The notes: a model not told the origin generated them from the sequence alone. A DNA stretch of 32,500 nucleotides from Hormiphora californensis (GCA_020137815.1 CM035358.1:1-32500), one strand, 5' to 3'; shown: positions 10,644 to 21,160, numbered from the stretch's first letter. Numbers and translations: made by a program.

Positions 10644-10821
10644 TAGTCGGACCCCGGTTTAGTATTTTTAAGGGACCACCCTCGGGGACAGGCTCTTGTC
10701 CACTAAATCGGGTGTCACTAAATCGGGGTCAAATAAGGTTAATTTCCTATATCGGGGGAAAAAATCCTGTCCCTAAATCGGGGTGCCATAAATCGGGGGG
10801 CCTAAATCGGGGGTCCGACTG
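10644..10821. mobile_element. Short (178-bp) MITE of the same family
   Basis: It is bounded by AGTCGGACCCCGGTTTAGTA at the left and TAAATCGGGGGTCCGACTG at the right, with TA following. It consists almost only of the terminal and subterminal CACTAAATCGGGGT blocks. Confidence 0.7.
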
Positions 10822-10909
10822 TATATATATATATATATATTATATATAGATATATATATACATAATATATAATATATATATATATATATTATATATATAT
10901 ATATATATA
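10822..10909. repeat. AT microsatellite
   Basis: About 88 bp of TATATA with small interruptions, between two elements of the same MITE family. Confidence 0.85.
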
Positions 10910-11744
10910 CGTCGGACCCCGATTTAGTGGCATCCTCGGGGGGAAAAAATCCTGCCACTAAATCGGGGTGCCACTAAATCGGGTTGAGCCATATTTGGCC
11001 CATAAAAACCTATTTTATTCCCAATATGCTATACTAAGACTAAAGACACCTCTAACTGTTATATGCAATGTTCATGTATTGATGACATGATCATTTCTGA
11101 TTAGAAAAAGAAAACTATAAAAAAATTTTTCAAAATTGTAAAAATTCTCTAAGTTAAGGCCCGTCCGATTTTGTTGCGAAATCGGTTGCAAAGCTACTGG
11201 ATGTCCTCCTGCTGCTAATTTAGACGGTTTCGAACGATCCGATACGTGATACCATGCCGAATGGGGCACCCTAGCGGGTGAGGATATATAAATTTCAAAT
11301 AACTTTTTCTCTCAAAATTATGTGGGAGCACCGATCAAAGCATTGACAATCGTATTGAAAATTTGCAAAAAAAAGTTTTAAAATTTTTAAAGGTATACCA
11401 GCCAGTACGAATCATGTATCGAATCGGTGCACTTATCGCATTCCGCGCTGCAATCGACGGTGGAACGAAACCGATACGTGATCCCAATGGGGCCATGAAT
11501 TCACAAGTTACCCAAGCGTCATAATTTCGATGGGGATCACGTTCGGTTCGTTCCGAACCGTCTAATTAGCAGCAGTGCAGGACATGCGATAAGATGCACC
11601 GATTCGAAACACGATTCGGACGTGGCTGGTATTCCCTGAAATTTTCAAAAAAATTCACAAAAAATTTTTGGGGGAAAAAAAATCCTGCCACTAAATCGGG
11701 GTGGTGCCACTAAATAGGGGGCCACTAAATCGGGGTCACGACTG
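10910..11744. mobile_element. 835-bp element of the same MITE family
   Basis: The left end CGTCGGACCCCGATTTAGTG has lost one base of the terminal CAG. The right end is CCACTAAATCGGGGTCACGA plus CTG, and both sides adjoin TA. The interior follows the 9248-10592 element with deletions. The TTCGTTCCGAACCGTC palindromic region and the GCAGCAG arms are preserved. Confidence 0.75.
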
Positions 11745-11750
11745 TATAAT

Positions 11751-11785
<35 letters not shown>

Positions 11786-11793
11786 ATATATAT
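11745..11793. repeat. AT microsatellite
   Basis: A TATATA tract flanking the third element of the cluster. Confidence 0.85.
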
Positions 11794-11865
11794 ATGAGAA
11801 TTAAAGGACGGTGGTTACTCTACTAGTTTCAACAAATCAATTGTATCATCAGGGAAAGTTGCACT

Positions 11866-12685
11866 GGGGGGAATTTTGAACTTAGTGTCTAAATTCGAGG
11901 CACATATTCTGATATTTTTGGAGACTTGGAGCTTTCCATTCTCGACATATGTTGATGTGGGAGCGATGGAGATTCATTTCGTTCACTGAGGTTCTCCCTG
12001 TTTCCCCATAGATTCTCTACATCCGTACAGGCTATCAGGTTAAATCAGGTCTTTGCTTTGCAGTTCATCGTGTGGTTTTCTGGTGAGTACAGTTCCATTT
12101 TGGGTAGTGAAGGTTCCCCTCGAATACTAGTGGGGCAGTGTTTTGCAAACGTTTATCCTCACATCGGGTGAATGGTGGCCCCTGTTTTATTTTGTTATGT
12201 ATTGGTCCCCTTCTTGGAGAGTGAGAGGATTCGACGAAGGTTTGGGGCTGTCTGCGTGCGGAATTATCTTTGTGGCATGTTCGCAGTGGTATGTTTGAGG
12301 TTCACACGCCTGTTTTAGACGTATGGCTGGGTCTACTATAGTAGGGTTTAGGTACTGGTAAGATTATCTGGTCTCTTGGAGTGATTCTTTTTCTTTTGTT
12401 TGGAGCAGTGTTTTTCTTTCCAGTGACCCAGCTTTGTTGATAGCATCACCCAATTAGTTTTTCTGGGTATCCTCGGCGTTGGAGTTTGGGGCGGAGTTCA
12501 GCGAGTCTTTTGGCCTTAGTCATTGCGATACGATCGTGGCGATTGAAGAAACAGGGAGAACCCAGTGAACGAAGAATCTCCACCGCTCCCACATCAACAA
12601 TATCGAGAATGTGAAAGCTCCAAAGTCTCCCAAACATATCAGAAATATGTGCCTCGAATTTAGACACTAAGTTTCAAAAATTTCC
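11866..12685. mobile_element. Foldback element with about 137-bp inverted arms
   Basis: The left arm (11866-12003) and right arm (12550-12685) are inverted copies: ACTTAGTGTCTAAATTCGAG pairs with CTCGAATTTAGACACTAAGT, and GGTTCTCCCTGTTT pairs with AAACAGGGAGAACC. They differ by scattered substitutions and gaps. The 546-bp spacer has no recognisable coding sequence. Exact ends and target duplications are not clear. Confidence 0.65.
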
Positions 12686-12908
12686 CCATTTTTAAGTGTG
12701 ATCAAGGATCACCCATCACCGAGAGGTGGTCGAACAAGAAATTTAGAGAGTTGTCCGACCGTGGTCTCCTGATGGGAGGGTTGGGTGAAACCACTCTAGC
12801 GCCCAGCACTGTACCAGGGAAGCCAAACGGGTGCAGTGCAACACCTAGAGGATTCAGATTGACTGATGAAACTAGTTGTGTGGTTATTAACCCCTCGTCT
12901 TATTTTCA

Positions 12909-12952
12909 CATATATATATAAATATATATGATATATATATATATATTTATTA
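12909..12952. repeat. AT microsatellite
   Basis: A short ATATAT tract with AAATATATATG interruptions. Confidence 0.8.
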
Positions 12953-14444
12953 TTATGTATGCCTTTTTGCAAAAAACGCATGGCAGGTGAGAAGAGCCCG
13001 ACGGTTAAGGGACCTTTAAGGGTACGCTAACCAAAAATTTTTTTCGAGTGCAGGGAAATCTCTCACGTAGGGTGTAGGCCATGCCAAGGAGACCTCAAAT
13101 ATGCAATTTGAGCTCTCAAGTCGAATTCATATTTTGCTACAGCTGTTTGAAAAAATGTCCTGTAAATTCGTTTTTGGCATCTCAAAAATTTTTTTTTAAA
13201 GATAGAGCATTGAAAATTTGGGATGGATTGAGAGGACATGAAGGGGATAACCACAAAAACTTTTTTGCCAATCGAGCTGATTTCCGGTCCTGAGATGGAT
13301 TTCTTTTTTCCACTTTAACGCCCCTATTTGGCAAAGTTCCGAAAAACATGTGAAAGCTGTAATTGGTGAAAAGTTGCGTCTAACGATTTATTAAGTGGCC
13401 ATAAATTTTGGGCGTGTCCTTATTTGAGTAAAGCTGTACAGAGTTTTTTTGTGAAAGCCGTCATTTCAGAAATAAATAAATTCCCCTGTATCTCAAAAAG
13501 CGCTGATCGTAGAGACCGAGACTAGCTTAAACGATTCAGAAGGTTCGATTTTGGGGGGTCTCTGAGGACATTTGGCTCTACTTCAACCGTTTTGCTGTAA
13601 TTGCGAAAAACAAAAATCCATTCTTCGCCATCGGGATTTTTTGTGTTGATTGTTTTGGTGATTATAGGGAACCATATGGACCAAATAGTGAAGGAATTAG
13701 CTTGTTACACATTTTTCCATAGTGTTCGGTCCTTTCTAGCCAAAATTCCCTAATACAGGGTATTGGAGTTTAGCTTTTGCCCTTTCATAGAATTGTTTTT
13801 CGCAATTACAGAAAAAACGTGTGTTTGAAGTAGGAGCAAAAGTCTCTCAGAAGACCCCCCAAAATCGGACCTTCTGAATCGTTAGTTAAGCATAGGTCTA
13901 AGGTCTCTACGATCAGCCGTTTTTGAGATACAGGGAATATTATTTCTGAAATGACGGCTTTCACAAAAAAAAACTCTGTACAGCTTATCTCAAATAAGGA
14001 ACACGCCCAAAATTTATGGCCATATAGAGAATCGTTAGACGCAACTTTTGACCAATTTACAGCTCACATATTTCGGAACTTGGCCCAAATATGGCGTTAA
14101 AGTCAAAAAAAAGAAATTCCATCTCAGGACCGGAAATCAGTCGGATTGCAAAAAATTTTTGTGGTTATCCACCTCATGTTCATTCAAATCCACAAATTTT
14201 ATGATCCTATCTTACAAATGTATTTTTAAGATGCCAAAAACTTATTTTCAGTTCATTTTTCAAGCAGCTGGTAGCAAAAATAGATTCGACTTGAGAGCTC
14301 AAAATTGCTATTTGAGGTCTCCTTGGCATGGCCTACAACCCTACGGTGAGAGATTTCCCTGCACTCGAAAAAAAATTTTTGGTTAGCGTACCCTTAAGGA
14401 ACCCTAGAAAGTTAAGGGACCCTTTAAGGGACCCTATAAAGTTA

Positions 14445-14531
14445 AAGGTAGAACAAATCGTGAGCAGTACCCTCGTATCAGTTCACAATGTGTACTGATA
14501 CGAGGGTACTGCTCACAATTCGTTCTACCTT
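14445..14531. repeat. Near-perfect hairpin, 38-bp arms
   Basis: The arms are 14445-14482 and 14494-14531, 36 of 38 positions paired, with an 11-base loop. The core GAGCAGTACCCTCGTATCAG pairs with CTGATACGAGGGTACTGCTC. It sits inside the 12981-14837 element. Confidence 0.9.
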
Positions 14532-14543
14532 ATTAAAGTACTC

Positions 14544-14737
14544 CCCAAACTACTATGTCCCTCACTCGGGTTTTGTGAAATTTCCACGGTCATAACTCCA
14601 CCCCTGATGAGATAAAGACTTGAAATTTGTGTTTGTAGGAAGAAATCGACATAATCTCTCACAAAACAGTTTCAAGTCTCTATCTCATCAGGGGTGGAGC
14701 TATGGCTGTCTAAAATCCGGTCGCGCCGCAGCAAGGG
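14544..14737. repeat. Hairpin module, copy 1
   Basis: It runs from CCCAAACTACTATGTCCCTC to CCGCAGCAAGGG. It contains inverted arms, ACTCCACCCCTGATGAGATA pairing with TATCTCATCAGGGGTGGAGC. A direct copy is at 15411-15603, outside the host element, so the module is mobile or duplicated independently. Confidence 0.8.
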
Positions 14738-15410
14738 TTCCTAACTTTCTAGGGTCCTTAAACTTTCAGGGTCCCTTAAAGGGTCCCTAAAGAGTCCTAA
14801 AAGGGTCCCTTAACGGTCGGGCTTCTCTCACCTGCCAAAGCATCCCGAAGGCCTTATTTCATGCCCTTTGCTACTACCAGTTACTTATAGTTCATAGTCC
14901 AACAAACTCTGTTTGTACTTACTAACAAGTTGGAGGGGAAGTTTGCGCGGGTTGATGAATGAAGTGTAAAACAGAATTGGAACATTTTTATTGCAGACAT
15001 TTTCCTCCAATGTAATTTCGAGCATGAAAAACCGGCCACTCTGATATCACCTTTCACTGCCATTGATTGCTAGATCTACACTTCCCGTCTCGGGACCGTA
15101 GATCTGAGAAATTGGCATTAAAATCGCCTTTACCAACTTTACTGCTCAACTAAATTAGCTTGGAAATGCCCTGCAGTCATGATTTATTTAAAGTAGCGTT
15201 AAAATGTTGTTAATTAAGAGAGAGTGTGAAATACCAACACTAGGGCAATCTAATAACATTTACCTCATTACGTCAGGCTCCCGAAGAGTTGAGAGAATCT
15301 TAATTCCGTTCTCGAAAACCTCCAAAAATGGCTTACAATTTGGACCTATAATGATAATAGGAAGGCTTTATCCATGTTTCAGATCAACTATCAACCGTAT
15401 TTATAGGTAA

Positions 15411-15603
15411 CCCAAACTACTATGGCCACTCACTCGGGTTTTGTGAAATTTTCCACGGTCATAGCTCCACTCCCTGATGATAATGAGATAGAGACTTGAA
15501 ATTGTTTGTAGGAAGAACACGACATGATATCCTTACAAAATAAATCTATCATGGGTGGAGACTGGAGCTATAGCCGTCTAAAATCCGGTCGCGCACAGCA
15601 AGG
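15411..15603. repeat. Hairpin module, copy 2
   Basis: It shares CACTCGGGTTTTGTGAAATT, CATAGCTCCAC and TAAAATCCGGTCGCGC with 14544-14737 in the same orientation. Its right inverted arm is damaged by small deletions. The 670 bp between the copies (14838-15410) show no gene or repeat that I recognise. Confidence 0.8.
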
Positions 15604-16096
15604 GCCATAGAGGTTGGTTTACTGTGCGTGTTTTTTTTACTTTCGTGTTACCTGTTGACAAAGAACATTGTGGAACGGTAGATAAGTTCATACTCACACA
15701 GAATGAGTGTAGAGTTGTGGGGACGGTATGTGCCCGAGGGGCTGTACACCAACTTCTCAACATACTCCAAACTGTAAGGAAGTTAATGAACAGTTGATAA
15801 ACGAAGAAGTGCCCTAGAGGTAGAGAAGATTCTTGAGATCATAGCGCTGGAAAGCGCATGCGGCCAATCCATCCCTCCCCAAACCATACTCCCCTAAACA
15901 AGTTAATTCCATTATGTTCTAACATAACGCTGAATTTTCTGCCCTATGAAGTTGTGTAGAAAGGATATCATTGCTACATTCGGCTGTTACAGCAAGCGGG
16001 ACACAAAATCCCGCGTCTCCGCCCTTAGGTCTGTTCGATTAATTTTGGGAGAGTTCTCGCATATCTTCGGTCCACATCATGCCATATGTTTGTTAG
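15604..16096. other. No recognised gene; short open stretch
   Basis: On the plus strand a frame without stops runs from within the hairpin module to about 15798. It includes CGTVDKFILTQNECRVVG and CARGAVHQLLNILQTV. It has no start codon, I do not recognise it, and 60-odd open codons can arise by chance. Confidence 0.3.
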
Positions 16097-16399
16097 TTTG
16101 ATGGGTCGGGTTTAACCTTCTCCCTGAGGGTTGCATAAGCTGCCGCTTTGGGGATTGGTATGAGTGTAATTTCTTTCGATTTCCTTTTTAGCCAGAATGT
16201 CTGCTACAATTTCGTTTCCATCGTACCTTGATGGGCGGGGATCCATACTGGTCATGACATCATGAATATGGCTAGAGTGTTCCGATTTTAATAGTTTTTT
16301 TATCGTGGTTCTTGATGTCGTGGAGTCTAGGGTCTTAATTGTCCCTCTCTCTGGTTTGGTTTGGTTTGGTAGGATTACGGTATGGCCACTAAGCAGCAC
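16097..16399 (-). pseudogene. Decayed RNase H-like fragment of a LINE
   Basis: The minus-strand frame contains PRPSRYDGNEIVADILAKK (about 16184-16243). This resembles the P-x-H-S-G-x-x-GNE-x-AD-x-LAK end of RNase H domains carried by several LINE clades. Just downstream, in a shifted frame, PIPKAAAYATLREKVKP follows, which fits the usual region after that motif. The histidine of the PxHSG motif reads S/R here, and the domain is otherwise degraded. No reverse transcriptase is visible upstream. This is motif recognition only. Confidence 0.4.
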
Positions 16400-17024
16400 G
16401 CTACTTTCGGCACCGTGTTATTATAATATTTATATGAAAGACCCGAAGGAGACGCAGGTGCTCAGTACCACCATATTGCCAACACTTCAGATATAAAGGG
16501 ATTTTGAAAAGTGTAAGATTTCGGTTTGAGATCGGGAAGAGGGGCAGAACTATGGAAGGGATTTGGGCTGGTTCTAGATCCCTTCATCCTGGGGCGTAGG
16601 ACGGGATGCCGACCAGTGCTCACGATCACATCAGACAGACAGTCTGAGTTGACCGACACGGATACGTGTGTAGGAAGTACGTGAAGCCTAAAAAAGTATA
16701 AATCTAGCGAGACTCTGTCCTTCGCACAGTGTCAAAATTTAAACATGCAGGGGATGCAATAGAAAGGGTAATAAGAGCACGCCCCGAAGGACTGAAAATC
16801 GGTCATAGTGTCTGTCGTCGACGGGGTCAGTTCTCACTCCTCAAGCACTCGTTCTCGGTTTGTAGATTGTCTTGTTAGTACTGTCAAGAGAGCTAGTCCA
16901 AGACTAGGTGAAACCAACACCTCTATCTGGCTGGACAAGGGTGCGATCCGGATTGCTCCTATAATCGAAACTGTCAATTTGACAGAGTGACAATTATAGC
17001 GAGAGATAGATAGTTAGTGCGTGA
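16400..17024. other. No recognised gene
   Basis: Only short unrelated frames are present. It may hold older parts of the LINE that left the RNase H fragment, but no reverse-transcriptase motif is visible on the minus strand. Confidence 0.4.
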
Positions 17025-17149
17025 CTAGGATGACGAAGGGGTAAAATATCCCAGATGACGTGAGCTGAGTGGCGATCGTGTTACCGTCTCATGAACCATG
17101 TAAATGGCGTCTAGCCACGTGGGGATGAAGGGTTGAGATGGCTGAGAAT

Positions 17150-18600
17150 GATAAATTGTGAGTGAGAGAGAGAGAAAGCAGACGGTTCTCTTGACCGCTT
17201 CCTCGGGTGTGGTCCCCGAGCGTTTGCGAGAGAGAAGACGGATAGAGAGGAGAGGGCTGAGCAGCGATACGACGACGTCCGAGAATGCCGGAGACGAGTG
17301 TGCCGTAGAGACCGCTGAGACGAGAGCGACTGAAGGAGAGAGAGAGACAGAGGCGACAGCGGGATGGCGCTGGCAAAGAGAGTTCGAGTCCGTCCCTTGA
17401 GATCTCGAGCTTGTACCTGTACTCAGCTGAGACCGTCGGAACGCGAGAGGAGACGATGAGGAGACGACTGGAGAAGAAGGTGAGTCGAGAGAGAGGAGAG
17501 AGAAGAGATGGAGAGTGAGGGCATCCTCGAGTACCGTGGAGAGAGAGAGTGAGAGACAGAGAGGAGAGAGACGAGGGAGAGAGCAGAGAGAGAGAGAGCA
17601 TGAGCATTTCGGACGAGAGAAGGAGAGACGCCAGAGTGAGACTGAGAGAGGAGAGACAGAGACGAGAGAGGAAGAGAGCGAGCGGAGAAGAAGAGGGGGA
17701 GATAAGGCCTGAGAGCGGAGAGAGGGAGAAGAGCTCGAGGAATCGAGCAGGAGACAGGGATGGAACGAGAAGATCACACCCGGAATGATGAGGAGACATG
17801 GGACTGAGAGATGAGAGGATAAGAGGAGACTAGTGCGAGAGAGGGGAGAGAAAGAGGGGAGGGAGGAGATAGAGATCTGGAGAGGGCAGAAGAATGCGTG
17901 AGCAGGGAGCAGGAAGAGAAAGATGAGATGATAGAGAGAAAGATCGAGGAGAGAATGAGAGACAGAAGAAGAAGGAGAAGAGAGGGAGCTGAGATAGTCA
18001 AGAGAAAAAGCGAGGGACTGAGATGAGAAGAGGAACACCCCGCGGAGGGACCATGCGAGACGGACAAAAGCCAAGAGCATGAGCAGACGAGAAGCAGGAA
18101 CTGGGATGACAGAGATCATGAATGCAGACACAGAGAGGAGGAAAACAGGGGTCCGAGATATGACAATGGGGTCAAAAAGCGCTGCGACAAAAATAAGAGG
18201 ATATAAGAGCACAAGAACAAAGGGAGGGACGAGGTGAGCTACAGATAACCGGAGCATTAGCTATTAAAAATGAGAGAAGGAGAGGAGCGGAGGATAGGCA
18301 GACGAAAAGAGAGAGCTACAGAGTGGAGTACTGAAAACGGAGGCTGGATGCAACGAGTCGAAGCAGCCAGGAGGGAGAAGATATGAAGCGAATAGCGGAA
18401 CTAGGAGAGAAGGCCAAAACACTCCCGTACCGACACAAAATCAGGAAACAGAGAACAAGGAGAAAAGGCGCATAGAGGTGGCAGCGGGTTGGGAGTAACA
18501 GACTACTATCGAAATGAAAGAAGGATAAAAAGTGGGTATCTATTCTATGGAGTCTTAGAGGCGAGGGGACTATCCCTATCGACGGCAGGGAAAGCATCTT
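17150..18600. repeat. Purine-rich (GA) low-complexity region
   Basis: The plus strand is dominated by GAGAGA, GGAGA and AGAGAG over about 1.4 kb. On the minus strand this gives several overlapping open frames (up to 410 codons) rich in Ser and Leu in different registers. That is expected when TAA/TAG/TGA are depleted by composition. There is no simple period, so it looks like an eroded GA microsatellite expansion. Confidence 0.7.
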
Positions 18601-18801
18601 CCAATCGGAAATACTGAGTTCAAGTGATGGTATGCGGAGAGTAAAACGCGGGGTGGGTGTATGTCTGCAGGCAGTTTTACTAGGCTATATGGGACAGGAG
18701 GATTAGCCATAGTTCAATCGGTCTGGACCAGTGTTTACTGTTTAGGATTTTAGGACACTGGCATGTTAGGTGTTTGGGGTTACTCTAATTATATTATCTT
18801 G

Positions 18802-19185
18802 AATTAAGTCCAAAAACCAATTAAATAAATTAGTTTGGATGCCCGGGCCCATGTGGTGTCACGGGGGTAACACCTTTAGGCTACTGCCATAATTAACGGC
18901 ATATCTCTCTGATCGAGAACTCTCTCTCTCTCTCTCTCTCACACTATTTCTCTCTCTCTTTCTCTCTCGCTGTTTCTTTCACTATATCTCTCTTTTTTTC
19001 TCTCTCCTCTTATTTATCTCTCCGTCTTTCTTGATTATATCTCACTCTTTCTATCCTAATTTCTTTTGCCTTTATCTCTCTCGATATCCATCATTTATGA
19101 CAGTAGCCTAAAGGTGTTACCCCCGTGACACCACATGGGCCCGGGCATCCAAACTAATTTATTTAATTGGTTTTTGGACTTAATT
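18802..19185. repeat. Nearly perfect 93-bp inverted repeat around a CT-rich spacer
   Basis: The left arm 18802-18894 and right arm 19092-19185 pair almost completely; for example GATGCCCGGGCCCATGTGGT pairs with ACCACATGGGCCCGGGCATC. The spacer is a degenerate CT microsatellite. The right arm lies beside the satellite array that starts at 19231. Confidence 0.9.
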
Positions 19186-19230
19186 TCTGTTCTTTTTGGT
19201 GTTAAATGATTTCTGCACATTTTCGAACTT

Positions 19231-20077
19231 GAATAGTTCATAAATATGCGAATAACGACTAAACGGTGAGAGATACGACTTTTTGTCAGGGGGACGACCC
19301 CCCATAAATCGACTATTCTGCGTCGGAATATGTCCATGAAAACGTTCTAGGACCAGTAGAAGTGGAAATATTAAGAATATGCATTAAATCATGAATCGGT
19401 GCATAAATATGCAAATAACGGCTTAACGGTGCCAGATAGAGATTTTTGTCCCGAGTAAGACCCCCCATAAATCGACTATTTTGCGTCGGAATATGTCCAT
19501 GAAAACGTTCTAGGACCAGTAGAAGTGGAAATATTAAGAATATGCATTAAATCATGAATAGTTCATAAATATGCGAATAACGACTAAACGGTGAGAGATA
19601 CGACTTTTTGTCAGGGGGACGACCCCCCATAAATCGACTATTCTGCGTCGGAATATGTCCATGAAAACGTTCTAGGACCAGTAGAAGTGGAAATATTAAG
19701 AATATGCATTAAATCATGAATCGGTGCATAAATATGCAAATAACGGCTTAACGGTGCCAGATAGAGATTTTTGTCCCGAGTAAGACCCCCCATAAATCGA
19801 CTATTTTGCGTCGAAATATGTCCATGAAAACGTTCTAGGATCAGCCGAACTGGAAATATTCAGAATATGCATTAAATCATGAATCGGTGCATAAATATGC
19901 AAATAACGGCTTAACGGTGCGAGATACGACTTTTTGTCCGGGGGACGAGCCCCCATAAATCGACTATTTTGCGTCGAAATATGTCCATGAAAACGTTCTA
20001 GGACCAGCCGAAGTGAAAATATTGAAAATATGCATAAAATCGCGAATAGGTGCATAAATATGCAAATAACGGCTTAA
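19231..20077 (+). repeat. 162/163-bp satellite with A-B dimer (higher-order) structure
   Basis: Units start at 19231, 19393, 19556, 19718, 19881 and 20044, giving periods of 162, 163, 162, 163 and 163. Units 1 and 3 share GAATAGTTCATAAATATGCG and TTTTTGTCAGGGGGACGACC. Units 2 and 4 share GAATCGGTGCATAAATATGC and TTTTTGTCCCGAGTAAGACC. The repeated object is therefore a 325-bp dimer. Unit 5 mixes features of both types. Unit 6 is cut at a TTAA by an inserted element and resumes at 21064. Confidence 0.95.
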
Positions 20078-21063
20078 GGCCAGAGGGGGGGGGGTCCGAG
20101 GGTCAAAAAGTATACTTTTCTGAGGTTTACATATGTGATAAAACTCGGAGGTAGGAAAGTTTTGGATAGGGTAACTGCGCGCCAAGTGTATCAGAACCTC
20201 CTGTTTTTTGAGGTTAACTTTTGCTCTTATTTGATTGTTAACCTCAATAATTCAGGTTCTGTTCGGCCTGTATGGACAAATTTAGTGTCAAACGCTTGCT
20301 ATAGGAATAATGTTGACTTATGGAAAATTTGAGATCGCTACACCATCTGGTGGTTTAGAAATTTGAGGTTAACTGAATTTCGGGAAAGTTATATTCTAGG
20401 CGCTTATTTTTGCCTCATTTTCCCCTAGTCTATGTCGTTTCATTTGAGTACCACTTATCTGTTAACCTCAGAACTTGGCAGGGATGTTCCTCTGATGGTC
20501 CTCTACAAATTTGGTGTAGCGATTTTTGATATCTATCCCCGTTCAAAAATTATGAGGTTAACAATAGAGCCCGGTCGGCTAAAAATGCGATGTTAACCTC
20601 ATAATTTTTGAACGGGGACAGATATCAAAAAACGCTACACCAAATTTGTAGAGGACCATCAGAGGAACATCCCTGCCAATTTCTGAGGTTAACGGATAAG
20701 TGGTTCTCAAATGAAACGACATAGACTGGCCCAAATTTCGCCCGAGCTATTCAAGAAAAACATAATTTTCGGGAATCAAGTTAACCTCAGATTTCTTTCC
20801 AACCTTTAGGTATAGAGGTCTGAAACTTCGTTTGAGTTGACATTGTAACTAGACCTATCACTCAGTACTAAATTTAGCTTCTCAGCTTATTGTGGTTAAT
20901 GAATAAATGAGGTTAACATTAAATTTTGGACAAAAGTTAACCTCAATTTTCTCCTAGACGGTGCGCACAAAATCGATTCTGAGAATGTCATCTGGTCCGG
21001 CTCTTCGAGCCGGACCAGAGACCGAAGGTGACTTTTTATACCCCCGGACCCCCCCCTCTGGCC
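20078..21063. mobile_element. TTAA-flanked (piggyBac-like) palindromic element
   Basis: A satellite unit reading AACGGC-TTAA-CGGTGCGAG in other copies is here split, with TTAA on both sides (20074-20077 and 21064-21067). Removing the insert plus one TTAA restores the unit, the signature of piggyBac-type transposition. The terminal repeats are GGCCAGAGGGGGGGGG at the left and CCCCCCCTCTGGCC at the right. An inner inverted repeat has 137-bp arms (20427-20563 and 20591-20727). Ten exact TGAGGTTAAC/GTTAACCTCA copies alternate along it. No transposase is encoded. The superfamily call rests on the TTAA target and not on a protein. Confidence 0.8.
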
Positions 21064-21160
21064 TTAACGGTGCGAGATAGAGATTTTTGTCCCGAGTAAG
21101 ACCCCCCATAAATCGACGATTCCGCGTCGAATAAGACCGGTTTCAAGATTCTATGACCTT
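21064..21160 (+). repeat. Remainder of satellite unit 6
   Basis: TTAACGGTGCGAGATAGAGA, CCCGAGTAAGACCCCCCATA and AATCGACGATTCCGCGTCGA match the unit interior, after which the match fades. It is the right-hand half of the unit interrupted at 20077. Confidence 0.85.

Larger units (their letters stand above)
12981..14837. mobile_element. 1.86-kb nested palindromic element
   Basis: The outer ends are inverted: TGGCAGGTGAGAAGAGCCCG at 12981, and CGGTCGGGCTTCTCTCACCT plus GCCA ending at 14837. Inside, a long inverted repeat has arms of about 590 bp (13021-13612 and 13797-14392; for example GGTACGCTAACC pairs with GGTTAGCGTACC). To its right lie GGGACCCTTTAAGGG-type repeats, a 38-bp-arm hairpin (14445-14531) and a second hairpin module (14544-14737). 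Frames in the two arms translate similarly because they are copies. None looks like a transposase. No target-site duplication is evident. Confidence 0.7.

Noticed and set aside
17025-18257. 410-codon minus frame rich in Ser/Leu, with hydrophobic stretches
   Set aside because: It lies over purine-rich DNA where stops are depleted. Overlapping open frames in other registers show the same composition, and no motif is present.
19231-20077. CRISPR-like array
   Set aside because: The whole 162/163-bp unit is repeated with no unique spacers between short repeats. The context is eukaryotic satellite DNA.
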